Origin: Impatiens glandulifera
Taxonomy: Eukaryota > Streptophyta > Magnoliopsida > Ericales > Balsaminaceae
Assembly: GCF_907164915.1 (NCBI RefSeq)
Contig: NC_061862.1
Coordinates: forward strand, 2,790,001 to 2,854,000
Direction of reading: 5' to 3'
Length of the DNA stretch: 64,000 nt
The notes beneath the pieces are model-generated. The model saw nothing but the letters and a program-made list of their open reading frames with translations. It searched no databases and had not been told where the DNA came from. Below, piece by piece: positions 24,225 through 36,432 of the stretch (positions are counted from its first letter, which is position 1; each line of letters opens with the position of its first letter). A program made the position numbers and the translations under genes.

Positions 24225-26840
24225 GAAAACTCATATTCCAAAACAATGGTGGAAAAAAGAATTACTAAACATACTTTGAAAACCAAATCATCGTGATGTT
24301 TTGCTTTCATTGTCTACATTTCATTGAACTCTTACACAAGTACAAAAGCATATTGAAAACACGAACGCCCTGAAAAGACAATTAGAAGGCAGTAATATTA
24401 CGCCACTAATTATAAAAATGTATGTTCAGATCATTCATGAAAGCCCTTCTTTCCAAAAGTAGAAAAAACCATTTTCAATGCTTTTTACTTTCATAGTGCA
24501 TTTCAAGGAACACCTTGCATTGCAGCCATATCTTTGTAGACAAAAACTTAGGTTATCTGGGCAAGGAGGGATATAAACATTAGGTAACTTCAAGGATTTG
24601 TTAGGAATGCAGTTAAATTGAATTAAACAAAATGATCAACACAATCTAAAATCTTATCAACACAAATATTAGACCATAATTTATCCACAAATAATCTATA
24701 TAAATACTTACCCAAACAAGATTACATTAAAAAGTACAGGACAAGGAAATGAGGTCTGAAGATGACACAGAAATAGAGATATTATCAGGTGTTGGAATTA
24801 GTTAATCATGGAAGGAAGATAGTATTTCCAACCATCTTTTCTTTCATATTCTTCTTATAGTTAGTGTCTCCAAATTTTTGAACAAGCTGAAGAAGGTAAT
24901 CAGCTAGAAACAGAATTCAATATTTTTCTTAAGTGTATAAATTATGTATTTCACCTTCTTCAAGTATTACCTCTTTTGCTAAGAAGGCCTCAAAATTGAA
25001 AGGTTTGGGCTCAAGTAGCTAGGCGGTGAAATCGTTAGGACATATTTGAAACAGTAAAAAGAGCATATCTAAAAAAACCTTTTTTTTTTTCAACAAATAG
25101 AAAGCACTAGCATATCTGAAACAAACAGCAAGACTACCCCCTAATAACTAATTAACAAGTCATCAACATGAGGTTTTTCTTTCAGTGTCTGTATTTAGTT
25201 CAAAATCTTGTGAGACTCTTCTTACACGAAAAGGAAAACATATCTTAAGCATCATGTGAGGAACTCCATCACAAAGGGAAGTTTTATTTGCATAGTAAAA
25301 TATGTTTCGATCAAAACAATATTCACTCAAATAGAAGGCTTAGATTCCTGTCTTTTTAGATGTCAAAGTATGTATGCAGATAATCTTCAAGTTAAGTCTT
25401 GCTTAAAATATGTTTTGAAAAGAAAAAAAGTCAAGAAAACACACATATAGAAAAAGAACAAACAGAAGAAGGAATAGATTCATGTCTTTTAGAATATCAA
25501 GAATGCAGACCTATAGAACATATCATGTTCAAGTAAAGTCTTGCTTAAAGAAAAATGAGTCTGACAGGCTTAATCATGCTTTCATTGTGCATTCCATCTA
25601 ACACTTTGCATGCCTTAATTTAATGAAAATAATCCCAAATCAACCAAACAAGTTCTAAAGAGTTGAGAGGAAAAACTGTGATAGAATAATTCAGGACAAG
25701 AAAATGTTGTCTGAAGATGATACAGAAATAAAGAGATATCATCAGGTGTTGGAATTAGTAAGCTATAAAATTATTTCATTAGAATTTGGATTGTAGGGCA
25801 CATTTATTTCCAAAACAATGGTGGAAAAAAAGTACTAAACATGCTTGGAAAATCAAATCAGTGTGACGTTTTGCTTTCATTGTCTACATTCCGTCGAACT
25901 CTTGCACAAGTAAGAAAGCATAATATCAAAAACATGAATTCAAGAACACCCTGAAATGACAAGAAGAAGGCAGTAATATTATGCCAGCAGTTATAAAAAT
26001 GTATGTTCAGATCATTCATGAAAACACTTCCTTCCAAAAGTAGAAAAAAGTCATTTCCAATGAGGTTTTGCTTTAGAGTGCATTCCATGAAACACCTTGC
26101 AGCATATCTAAAAGAAGAACTTACAATATCTAATTTAGCTCTGCATATAGGGAGAAAAAAAGGTGAGCCTGTCAGACAACTGCTAGACCAACCCAGCCAG
26201 GGCCAAAGCCCCGACTGAGAACGATCCTCTACAGCAGTGTGACCACAAGCCGAAGAAAGTGGCCAACAGCACCGTTAATCACGCTCTGGTCCAGCAGGAA
26301 TATCTCATCAACCAGACATAGATTCCTGTCTCCTTAGAAATCAAGGATACAGATGTACGAGCCTATAGAACAGATCCTGTTCAAGTAAGGTCATGACTCC
26401 AATTCTCTAGCCTTCTTATTATATAGTGCAGAAACATAGATAATCTAGGCAATGTGGGATATGAACATAAGGTAAGTCAAGGATTTGTTTGGAATATGGT
26501 TAAATTTAATTAAATAAAATGATCAACACAATTATTATACCATATATAATTTATCCATGCACAAATATTTACCTTATGTCTATAACTGATTGATGGATCT
26601 CACAGAAAGTTCTTCTCAAAACCAAATTAAGAATAATCAATAATGGAATGCTTTGCACATTGAGGGTATCATGCATATCTATATTTGAATAATACCCAAC
26701 AAGATCTAAAGAGTTGAGTGATATGGTAATAATACAGGACACAAAAATGATCTCTAATGATACAGAAAAAGAGAGATCTTTTATCAGGTGTTGGAACTTG
26801 GAAGGAAGGGAAGACAGGATAAGCTTGGTCAAGAATGAAT
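24225..26840. repeat. region of diverged duplications, gene-poor
   Basis: The block CCAAAACAATGGTGGAAAAA through TATAAAAATGTATGTTCAGA at 24235-24440 recurs at 25812-26010. A second block, GTCTGAAGATGA then TATCATCAGGTGTTGGAA, occurs near 24755, 25710 and 26740. A third, TAGATTCCTGTC then TTCAAGT, occurs near 25340, 25475 and 26320. The order suggests repeated ~1-kb units with decay. No protein family was recognised. A GC-rich island at 26150-26320 differs from its surroundings; it has a minus frame but no recognised product. Confidence 0.6.
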
Positions 26841-26970
26841 TCGAAGTATACAAACAATAGGTGTTCCCAAATAGACAGTTGAGCAATGCAAACTAAAACT
26901 ACGACACATCAAACAAACAGGCATGCAAAGACAAAACCCTAACAAAAAAACTAAGCTAAGGGAAGAAATC

Positions 26971-27129
26971 ATGTCTTACAATCCGAGAGAGCTGATGCGA
27001 AGAGTGGAATTTCCGTCGTCGGAGAACCTTCTATCTGCCGATTATGGTCCGCCAGCCGCTCAAACTACTCGACGCTACTTTAAACGGTCATTCGACGGAA
27101 GAGAACCATTTCGTAACTGGTGCATCTGA
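26971..27129 (+). CDS. small hypothetical frame just left of the large insertion
   Basis: A 52-codon frame beginning MSYNPRELMRRVEFPSSENL, with good start context after a leader-like AAAACCCTAAC. It is GC-richer than its surroundings and ends at a TGA in CATCTGATC. It lies 75 bp left of the terminal repeat at 27204. It could be a first exon cut off by the insertion, a small gene, or a chance frame. I do not recognise the family. Confidence 0.3.
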   Translation: MSYNPRELMRRVEFPSSENLLSADYGPPAAQTTRRYFKRSFDGREPFRNWCI

Positions 27130-27194
27130 TCGACAATTGCTGCGACAAAATGAGAAAATCCGTAGAAAGCAATCAACGAGGAGATGAAGATGTG

Positions 27195-27203
27195 CATTTG
27201 AAG
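27195..27203. repeat. left flanking direct repeat CATTTGAAG of the large inverted-repeat segment
   Basis: CATTTGAAG immediately precedes the left terminal repeat and is found again at 62098-62106, immediately after the right one. As a 9-bp target duplication it fits a MULE. If the terminal repeat begins GGG, the duplication is 8 bp (ATTTGAAG) and the two ends align without a gap. Confidence 0.75.
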
Positions 27204-27850
27204 GTGAAATTTGACGAAATAACCCTCATAAGATAAAAGGTTTATTTTCAAACTTAGCATAGGCCAAATAAAATTTTCAAATATAACATTTTGCCTATGT
27301 CAAAAGACTCTTTTGCACTCAAATTAAAAAAATCAACCTTTTAGTTTCTTTTCTTCCCTCCCTCTCATCTTTTCATATTTCCAAACCGTCTTCCCTCATC
27401 CCAAGTTTCTTCCTCTTCCAAACACCCGACGACGACGACCACGATCCTCCCCCAAACACCACCTCTCCTCCGACGACTAACCGAGCCCACGACGACTAAC
27501 CGAGCCCCCGACGACGATCCAAGAAGAACGAACGACTATCCAAGGCATCGAACGACTAGAACGAACTAAGGTTGCATATCAACTAGAACGAACGACTATC
27601 CGAGGCATCGAACTCCCGAGGCATTGAAGGTGAGTTTTTTCCGTTTTCTATCGTTTACCTTCAATGCATGCTAAAATCGAACTATGGTTTAGGGTTTTAG
27701 TCATCTTAGTGTTTAGGTTTAGGTTTAGGTTTTGGGCTGACTAAATCGTTTTGGGTTTGAAATGGATCTGTCGAAGGCTGTTGCAGGTTGTCGAAGGCTG
27801 TCGTAGGCGAATATGCATTTGTCGCATGCGAATGCGCATCTGTCGCAGGC
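27204..27850 (+). repeat. left terminal inverted repeat of the large segment
   Basis: Contains GAAATTTGACGAAATAACCC, a CGA-rich block (CCGACGACGACGACC; ACGACTAACCGAGCC; repeated AACGAACGACTATC), a telomere-like GTTTAGGTTTAGGTTTAGG at 27711-27729, and the first 21-bp minisatellite unit at 27805-27850. The same order occurs reversed at 61378-62097. Confidence 0.9.
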
Positions 27851-27927
27851 GACAGATGCGCATTCGTCTGCGACAGATGCGCATTCGTCTGCGACAGATG
27901 CGCATTCGTCTGCGACAGATGCATTTT
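27805..27927. repeat. 21-bp minisatellite that switches orientation at about 27849
   Basis: Units of GAATGCGCATCTGTCGCAGG up to about 27848, then the reverse complement GCGACAGATGCGCATTCGTC repeated about three times to 27927. The switch creates a perfect local palindrome (GCGCATCTGTCGC/GCGACAGATGCGC). Arg-rich open frames over this array are by-products of its 21-bp (7-codon) period. Confidence 0.9.
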
Positions 27928-28022
27928 TCGCCAGATTTATTTTTCGTCTGCGACCTTTTGGTTACTTGGTTGTTTGTACAAACAATGTTAGTTTGCTTTC
28001 TGACATTGTGATTTTTTATCAG

Positions 28023-28350
28023 ATAACTCAGCACAAGTGGGCATGACCCTTTATGCAGTATGTTGATATTGAAGGTCTTGGGTTGGATGACTACTATGAG
28101 TTAATGTACTTTTTTCTTTTCTGGTTTACATTTCTTTTGATTTTAATGTTGGAAAGTGTGTATAGGTTATTGACAGACCTATGTACTTCAGTACTATAAA
28201 GAATCAAATGGAGGCCAATGATGGAACTGGTTATAAGAATGTCCGTGACATTTTTGCTGATATGAGGCTAGTGTTCGACAATGCAATGCAGTATAACGAT
28301 GAAAAGAGTGATGTTCATTTGATGGCGAAGACTTTGTCAGAAAAATAAAG
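28023..28350 (+). pseudogene. captured bromodomain fragment, GTE6/IMB1-like, intron retained
   Basis: Exon 28023-28100 gives ITQHKWA, stop, PFMQYVDIEGLGLDDYYE. After an intron ending TGTGTATAG at 28165, the next exon gives VIDRPMYFSTIKNQMEAND, GTGYKNVRDIFADMRLVF, NAMQYNDEKSDVHLMAKTL, then a stop. This is the single bromodomain of plant GTE proteins (acetyl-histone readers), covering most of the fold. A TGA replaces the conserved Trp of KWAWPF, and both ends are cut. The intron shows that genomic DNA, not a cDNA, was captured. Inverted 21-bp arrays (27850-27927 and 29183-29248) bracket it. Not functional. Confidence 0.88.
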
Positions 28351-28806
28351 ATATTTTTACAATTGTTTAGAACATTCAAAGTAAGTGTTACAATAAATGA
28401 TACATGGTGATAATTTAAATAATGATGAGAATGATTAAATCTTAGTACCCAGCTCCAATTGATTGTTTTCAAATAACACTCATTTTATGTACAAAACATC
28501 AATAATATAAATATTTTGATTAATGATTATTAGATTGGACATGATTATTATATTGGACAGTAAATTATTAATTACAAATATCATGACATGTCTGATTGGT
28601 TTAAATGAAACTTAATTTCTCAACACATATATCAACAATTAAACATCATTTCTAGTAATCTGATTTCAATAGAAATGATTATGACAAAAAAAATCGCAAC
28701 AACAAACACCACCACTTAGTGATGAAAATAAAACCCTTCTAATTCACAAACATATCAATCAATCAAAATATCATTCTTTGGATTCAAATTTAGAATTGTT
28801 CCTCTT

Positions 28807-29025
28807 TTACTTAACATTTAAATCAAACTCACCCTCTCCATCACGCCAATCGTTTTTCCCATTATAAGTCTCTTCGTCGTTCAGAAAATACTCTGAAGGT
28901 TCTCTCTGATCATCCCTTTGTGCATTCACCTCTCCACACCCATTGTTATTATTACCCATTTCATTCGGGCTCCCTCCATCCTCAACGCCCATTCTGTGTG
29001 CCCACTCAATGTTATTATTACACAT
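28807..29025 (-). pseudogene. unknown C-terminal gene fragment, second cargo piece
   Basis: A minus-strand frame ends in an acidic, Asn-rich tail (GNNNNGCGEVN, EYFLNDEETYN, GEGEFDLNVK). Just upstream, about 60 bp is tandemly duplicated (28963-29085: CACACAGAATGGGCGTTGAG / GCACACAGAATAGGCGTTGA on the minus strand). It lies beside the bromodomain piece, in opposite orientation, inside the same bracket of inverted minisatellites, so it is likely another captured host fragment. I do not recognise the parent gene. Confidence 0.4.
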
Positions 29026-29182
29026 TTCATTCGGACTCCATCCTCAACGCCTATTCTGTGTGCCTCAAAAGCATTCAAACGTACAGGCTAGTGAAGTTAT
29101 GCTCATTCATTGATTATAAACATCAAAATAACACGTGCATAGACCAATAAGCAAAACATAAAATGAAGATTGAGAGATACAT

Positions 29183-29248
29183 ATCGCAAACGTCGTAGAC
29201 GATTGCGCATCTGTCGCAGACGAATGCGCATTTGTCGCAGACGAATGT
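29183..29248. repeat. 21-bp minisatellite, right bracket of the cargo
   Basis: About 2.5 units of GCGCATCTGTCGCAGACGAA. It shares the AGACGA variant with 27850-27927 (inverted), whereas the outer terminal repeats mostly carry AGGCGA or AGTCGA. It directly adjoins a truncated copia RNase H frame. Confidence 0.85.
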
Positions 29249-29249
29249 G

Positions 29250-32200
29250 ATTTATAATGTTTATTAATATATTGACTTAATTGTTGTACTACATATGCAA
29301 TATCTGGCCTAGTGAAATTCAAATATAGTAAACAACCAATTAATCTTCTATACTTTTCAACATCACAAAGAGTATCATATTCACTAGTTCTTGAACCAAT
29401 TTAGTATCTCTAGCCATAGGGATAGATGATGGTTTAGCAGCAATCAAGGACATATCAGAAACAATGTCAAGAATATATTTTCGCTGGTTAACATAAATTC
29501 CATCATCAATTTGTATAATTTCAAGACCTAAGAAAAACATAGCTTTACCCAAATTTTTAATAGGAAATTTGGTATTAATCATATTTTTTTATTTCATCAA
29601 TTTGCTCAATTGAATTTCCTGGTAATAGGATATCATCAACATAAATAAGCAAGCAAACAATATTAAATCCATCATTTTTATGAATAAACAATGGTCATTC
29701 TCAGATTTTTTAAAACCACTATCAATAAGGATGTTACAAATTTGAAAATTCCATTGTCTAGACAATTGTTTCAAGCCATATATGCTTTTGTTTAATTTAC
29801 ACACTTGTTTTGGTAGTGTACCTTTTAAACTTTCTGGAACTTTCATATATAAATCTTCTTCAACTAAGTAATGCAAGAAAGCATTATTTACATCTATTTG
29901 ATGTAAATGCCATTTCTTAGCAGCTGTTAAAGCAAGAAGTAGTCGAATAGTCTAATTTTTAGCTACATGAGCATATACCTCATGAAAATCAATTCCATCT
30001 TTTTAGTTATACCCCTTTGCAACTAGTCTGGATTTACATTTATCAATACTTCCATCAACATTTAATTTTGTTTTAAAAATCCATCTATAACCTATTGTTT
30101 TCTTTCCTTTAGGAAGTTCTGTTATAACCAAAGTATTATTTTTATGAAGAGCAGTAAGTTCATCATTAATAGATTTAATCCAATCCGGATTTAAAATTGT
30201 CTGTTTGTATGAAGTTGGTTCAACAAACTGATCAATGTTGTCCAAGAATTCAATATATTCTTCATTGTTGCAAATTGATACAAATGGAAATGATGGTGGT
30301 AAATAACTTTGTTTTTTATTTATATTTGTCTCAACTTGACTTACAACATAATCCTCCATCCAAACAGGTTGTTTTATAAATCTTGAACTTTTTCGAGACA
30401 CATATTTTATTTCATCTTGCATCGAGGGTTCTGAACCTTCTAGTTATCGTGAGAACAGGTGAATGATTAACTTCATGTTCATCTTGAGAAGAAGAAGTTA
30501 TCCCTTCACTTGTATTCAATTCAGGTTCAGAATTAGAATTCAAATTTTGATGTTCTGAAATTTCAGTTTGAACATTTTCAAAATCATTATCATAATCTAA
30601 ATTATCTAATTCTGTTTCAAAAAATATGGAAAATCAGAAGATTTGTTTTCTTGTAGAATTTCTTTGTTTTGGATAATTTTATTAGAAAATGGAAAAATAT
30701 CTTCATGAAAAATAACATCTCTTGAAATGCTAACATTTTCTGTTTCAATATCATAAACTGTATATCCTTTTTTGTTTAAAGGATATCCAATGAAAACACA
30801 TTTATTGGATCTTTTTGAAAACTTTGATTTGTTTGGATAAACATTTAACATAATAACACAAACAACCAAAAACTTTAAAATAATTATAATCTAGTTTCTT
30901 CCCCGATAACATTTCAATTGGAGTTTTCCATTTAAAATGTTAGTGGGAATTTTATTTATTAGATGAGTTGCAGTCAATAATGAATAAGGCCAGAATTTAG
31001 AATCTAAATTAGAATCAATCATTAATGACCTTGCAACTTGAAGTAAATGCTTGTGTTTCTCTCTACAACACCATTTTGTTGAGGTAAGTAAACACAAGTT
31101 GTTTGATGAATAATTCCTAAGAAATTAAACATTTCAGAACATTTTTCATTTAAAAACTCAGTTCCATTGTCCGATCTAATTATTTTAACAGTTTTTTCAT
31201 ATTGAATTTTAACTAACATAAAAAAATTATGAAGTTTTTCAAACACAAAGACTTTACTTGTCATAAAAAAAATCCCAAGTACATCGAGAGTAATCATCAA
31301 CAATAGTAAGCATGAAAAGTGTGTTAAGGATTGATTCCTCTCGATATGGACCCCAAATGTCAATATGAATAAGGTCAAAAATCTTTGATGTTTTAGAAAC
31401 GCTTTGAACAAAAGGAACTCTTTGAATTTTAGCAGCATGACATGTTGAACAATGAACAATTTTATTCATAACAGTAGGAAATACAATTTTTAGAACATTT
31501 AAAACAGGATGTCCTAATCGTTTGTGTAAAAGAAATGAATCAGAAACAACATTTAAAAAAAATGAACGACAGATTTATGATTTTTATTAAAAATTGGACT
31601 GTCTTCAATGAAGTACAGATTCCTCATTCTCTTTCCCCGATTTACTTTGAACCTTGTCTTAAGGTCCTGGAAATAACAATCAGATTTTGAGAAAATACAG
31701 TTCATTTGGTTATCCTTTGTATGTTTTGAAACTGCAATTAAACAATATCTAAAAGATGGTGCATATAATACATCTTTTAGTTTCAAACAATCAAGAAGTT
31801 TAACAGTCCCTATTTAAGTTATGTTCCTACTTGATCCATCAGCTAAGTACATAATTCTAGGTTCAGCAAGTTGTCTTATATATGAAAATGCATTCTTATT
31901 ATTGCATATATGACAAGATGCTCCTGAATCAATAAGCCACATATTTGATATGTTTGTTTGTTCATTAATGTTGAAATCATATTCAAATGAATTAAGAATA
32001 TAGTTAGGAAACTTACCTGTAGATGAAGAAGATCCATTTGCCTTGTTCTTGACATCTCTCATGTTCTTCAATAACTGTTTATACATCTTGTATTCATCAA
32101 TGGAAAGTTACTGGAAATCATCTTTGTCTGCAGTGGCATGAACAGAAGTTGATGGTCTTTTCTTGATCACATTATCTTTTGGTTGTTTCCACCATTCTGG

Positions 32201-33223
32201 ATATCCAATCAACTTAAAGCAGTCATCCTTCATATGACCTTTGCCTCCACAGTGTGTGCAACTTGCACTCTTATTATTGTTTGAAGGATGATAAACTCTT
32301 TCACCTTCTTCTTTTATCACCATTACAGATTCTTGAAAAAGCCTCTTCTATCTGGTCCTCTTTTCGACATTCTGAAGCATTGTAAATGATTTATAAACGT
32401 TTGGCCATGGATCTTGCATGAGTATTTGATCTTTGACATACTCGTATTTATCATCAAGCCTCATCAGAAATTAAAGAAGCTTAAGTTCTTCATCATCTTG
32501 AAGCATTTCTGCTTGAAGAAAGCATCCATCACAATTAACTCGAATTCCTTTACATCTGCATCTTCTTAGAGTTTTTAACCCTATCATCTCATTCCACAGT
32601 AATCTCACCTTTGAATAGTATTCTTCTAAGTCAAGGTCACCTTGTTGGACGAAGCTAATATCCTTTTGAAAGTTGTACCTTCTCGGACCATTGTTGCATA
32701 CATATCTAGACTTGATCTCAAGCCACAGATCACGACTGGTTTTCTTGGATTGAAATCTTCTTCCAATTCTTGTCTCTATCGTATTCATAATCCAGACCCT
32801 AACTAAGGCATCAACAATACCCCATTGGTTTGCATCTTCTTGATCTTTTGGTTCTGTATATGAACCATCAATAAAACCTATCTTAATTTTCGCTTGAAGA
32901 GCTAGCCTAATACTTAGACTCCATCCGAAATAAGTTTCTCTTCCAGTAAGAATGGTTGATGTAATATTTAGGCATGGATGATCAGCTGGATGTATAAGAA
33001 GAGGATCATTGTTGTATTTCCTTTTTGTAATTGTTTAGTTAGGGTTCTAGTTTGGATTCTGGGTGTTAGGGTTAGGGATTTTAGTCATAGTTGGTGTATG
33101 AGTTGGAATCGAAACTCTATTTGACTCTAAAACCATCGGCCTAAGAGTAGTATACATTTCTGCTGGAATTTCAGGAAGTTGAGGTTCAGAACTTACATTG
33201 TTATCTGAAGATCGAGAAGTCAT
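29250..33223 (-). pseudogene. Ty1-copia gag-pol, nearly full length but broken, 3' end missing
   Basis: Minus-strand order: start ATG at 33223; gag with LQAKIKIGFIDGSY and DLWLEIKSRY; zinc knuckle CTHCGGKGHMKDDC (about 32250); protease WLIDSGASCHIC (about 31930); integrase with HCSTCHAAK, FDLIHIDIWGPY, TIVDDYSRCTWDFF and VERN (31100-31470); reverse transcriptase with GYRWIFKTK, RLVAKGYN, YGLKQ and YVDDILLPGNS (29600-30110); then RNase H up to TRPDIAYVVQQLSQYINK, where it is cut at 29250 by the minisatellite. Several frameshifts and stops mean no intact polyprotein. The RNase H remainder and 3' LTR are absent. Confidence 0.92.
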
Positions 33224-33284
33224 GTATTACTTTGATAGAATCGGTAGATAGTCTTCTTCTTCACCTAGATCTGCTCTGATACCA

Positions 33285-33584
33285 TGAACAAATCGATCGG
33301 AGATCGATTTGATAAAATCTGTAGCTGGAGATTGAGAGTGAAAGAGATTACAAGAAAGTGAAAATAACCCGATTAAGGGATTTCTCATTATTCAGTCATT
33401 ATTTATATTGTCTCAATTACAAAATGAGTATTAAACTATTATCTATAGTCTAAATAAGTCCTTAGACTTATATTCGTTATAATGTTGGAATGAAAGTTAA
33501 TTAATCTAACTAATCAATACCAAAATAACTAATGCAGTTAATTAACTGCCTTAAAATATTTTACAATTAATTAAGTCCCTAACA
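33285..33584 (-). repeat. 5' LTR of the minus-strand copia element, with adjacent primer site
   Basis: On the minus strand the LTR starts TGTTAGGGACTTAATTAATT and ends GATTTGTTCA (300 bp). It is followed directly by TGGTATCAGAGCAG (33271-33284), a perfect tRNA-Met primer site. The partner LTR is not present, because the element is truncated at 29250. Confidence 0.85.
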
Positions 33585-33715
33585 AATTTACTCAAATCAT
33601 TACAACTTTGTTAAATAATATTTAGAAATAAAATAACTTATTATTTTATTTCTTCAATTTTTTAACAAGTCAAATTTATCATGGAAATTTCTTTTTCTTT
33701 ATCTCGTTTATTCGG

Positions 33716-34960
33716 ATGATTGATGCTATAATTTGTGAATTTCTGCTCATATTTTCGAGTATTTTAAAATATACTGGTTATGAGTTTGAAAGAAATAAGG
33801 TGAGACACATTCCAGGTTTAATGCGTAATCTGATTTCTGTTATACAACTTGATGAAGAAGTTCATAATTTCAGTTATGGAAATGGTGAGTGGAAGGTGAC
33901 TTAAGGAGCAATAGTTGATACTCGAAGTCACAAAACTAGAACGTTATACACGACTTTAACTTGTAGAGAAACAGTTGCTACAGTAGTTGATGACTCAAAA
34001 AACAGTGAGCTGTGACATTGTAGGTTGGACCATATGAGGGAAAAAAGGATGAAAATTCTTTTGAGGAATGAACAGATTCTAGAATTGAAGTCTGTTGAAC
34101 ATCAGTTATACGAAAACTGTAATATTGGAAAACAGAAACGGGTGAATTTCTTAAAGATTGAGAATGAGCTCAAGAAAGAAAAGCTAGAGTTGATACACAC
34201 TGATGTGTGGGGACTTGCACATGTTTCTTCTATTGGCGGATCATACAACTACGTGACATTTATAGATGATTCGACGAGAAATGTATGAGTATATTTTATG
34301 AAGAAGAAATCTAATGCATTTGTGGTTTTCAAAAAGTGGAAGGCTTTTGTTGAAAATGAAACAAATTAGAAGGTTAAATGATTGAGATCCGACAACGAGT
34401 CGAGTACATCAGTTCAGATTTTAAAGAATATTGTGTTGTAAATGTGATTAGTATGGTGAAGATTGTTCCCCGAACGTCTCAAGTGAGTGGAGTAGCTGAA
34501 CGGATGAATTGAACATTGAACATGCGTGCTAGAAGCATGAGATTGCATGTTGGGCTGCCTAAAACCTTCTAGGTAAAAGCTATCAACTTTGCTGCCTACT
34601 TGATAAACAAGGGACCCTTTGTTCCTCTTGAATTCAAGTTTCCTGAAAATGTTTGGAGCAATAAAAATGTAAATTTTTCTTATTTGAAAATGATTAGTTA
34701 ATTATCATATGTTCATATTAATGAATGTGATAGGAGAAAACTTGATCCAAAATCTAATAAATGTTTTTTATTGGTTATGGTGATACCGAGTTTGGTTATT
34801 GTTTCTAGGATAATCAAAATCGAAATATCATTCGCAGCAAGAATGTTATCTTGATTGAACAAGTTCTCTATAAAGATTGTGTTAGGAAGACATCATAGGG
34901 TGATTCCAAACTAGAAAAGACTAGTATAGTCTATTTGAAAGATTTTCCAAACTGTCGAAG
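33716..34960 (+). pseudogene. Ty1-copia integrase region, Tnt1-like, plus strand
   Basis: Frames give VRHIPGLMRNLISVIQLD, then the GAG-pre-integrase part (LWHCRLDHM-like, CNIGKQKRVNFLK), KLELIHTDVWGLAHVSS and YVTFIDDSTRNV, then degraded SDN, RMN, LPK and LDPKS motifs to about 34860. Many stops. It lacks gag upstream and RT downstream. A 130-bp piece around its left edge (33660-33790) recurs inverted at 45545-45672. Confidence 0.85.
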
Positions 34961-35558
34961 AAGATCAATATTAAAATATATCATTATATTTTAATAATGA
35001 TATAATCTACAAATAAAATTAATGATTAATACAATTTTATTGATTTTAAGAAGATAAATAATTTTTGTATAGAAAATTAGCATAACTTAATTGTTTTAGG
35101 TCTTTTTATAATCTATAGATCAATTTTTTTAATAATTTATTCACATGAATGAATTGTAAACCCTTCATACTAATATAGTTTTAATTGTAAACCCTTCATA
35201 CTTTAAATTAAAATAAAATATAATAATATAATAATAAAAAAATATTATAAAAAAATTATTACAATAATTTTATTTTTAAATTAAAAAGTTAATATTATTA
35301 TTATTATTATTTTAACTCACTATATCTTTAAGTAGTAAAAACTAATGCTTGACAAAAATTAATGATAATTTTTTATTTTTTTAGCTCAATATGTCTAAGC
35401 CAGTGGTAATTTTTTTTCTTAATATATGAGGTTAAAATGCCCACAATTATACATTTACTTCACTCTAAGACATTTTAAATATGAAATTGAACAGTAATGT
35501 TTGGTCTTTTAGCATTATTAATACTTGAATTACCTTCCTGAGTTAAATTAGTGATGAT

Positions 35559-35599
<41 letters not shown>

Positions 35600-36432
35600 A
35601 TTTATATATATATATATATATTTATGCCTTTGTAATTTATGAATTTTTAATATATTATTTTGTATTAATACTTTTAAGTTTATGATTATTATATAAATGA
35701 AGATTTTGAGAGTACAAGATTTATTTATTTATTATTATTATTATGGAATTAATTTTTTATTGGTCCAAGTTCAATATTTATTACAAATAATTTTTAGTTT
35801 GTAAAAATATAAATTTAGATAATAAATTGTTTTTAGATTTTAATACATAATTGGTCTCTATCGAATGTAGTATTGGTTGGACTTTTAAATAATTTCTAAT
35901 TTTATCCATTTAATTTATTAATTACTTAATTATTTAATCAAAATATTAAAATACTTATTTTTAAATAAATAAATTTATTTTATAATTATATATTAGTACT
36001 ATTGAAGATTTTTATAAAAAATAAATCCTCAAATCCTTATAATCACCAACTTGGACATTATTTGTAAGTAAACTGAGTTTATTTTATAAACCCAAACTGA
36101 ATAGATATTTTAAGTATTAGATAATTATACATTTAAAATAATAATTCAAAGTTTATTAATAATTTCTATTTTTCTCATAAAGTATTCATAGTTGTCTTAT
36201 GCATGATAAAAACTAAAAATTGAATTAAACAAGATGTTATATTAAAAGTTTGGGATCAATTTTAACTATTTATAAGTTATGTAAGGGCTTAAGGGTATTT
36301 TAATAAAATGGGACAGCAGTCTAAGAGAAACCCTATCTCAAATTAGTTTCCCTACCCGCCGCCTCTACCCGCCGCCTTAGTACCCTATTTTTTCATCTCT
36401 CAAAGTCTATAAGAACCATTCTTCATGCCTAA
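34961..36432. other. AT-rich DNA with (TA)n tract, no gene supported
   Basis: Includes the microsatellite at 35559-35623 and a CCCGCCGCC duplication at 36353-36380. No coding feature was recognised. Confidence 0.5.

Noticed and set aside
27711..27729. Telomere-like TTTAGG repeats
   Set aside because: Only about three units inside the terminal repeat, also seen around ATG-proximal plant sequence; not a telomere.
27706..28046. Arg-rich, His-rich and Ser/Thr-rich frames on both strands
   Set aside because: All are translations of the 21-bp minisatellite, whose length is a multiple of three.
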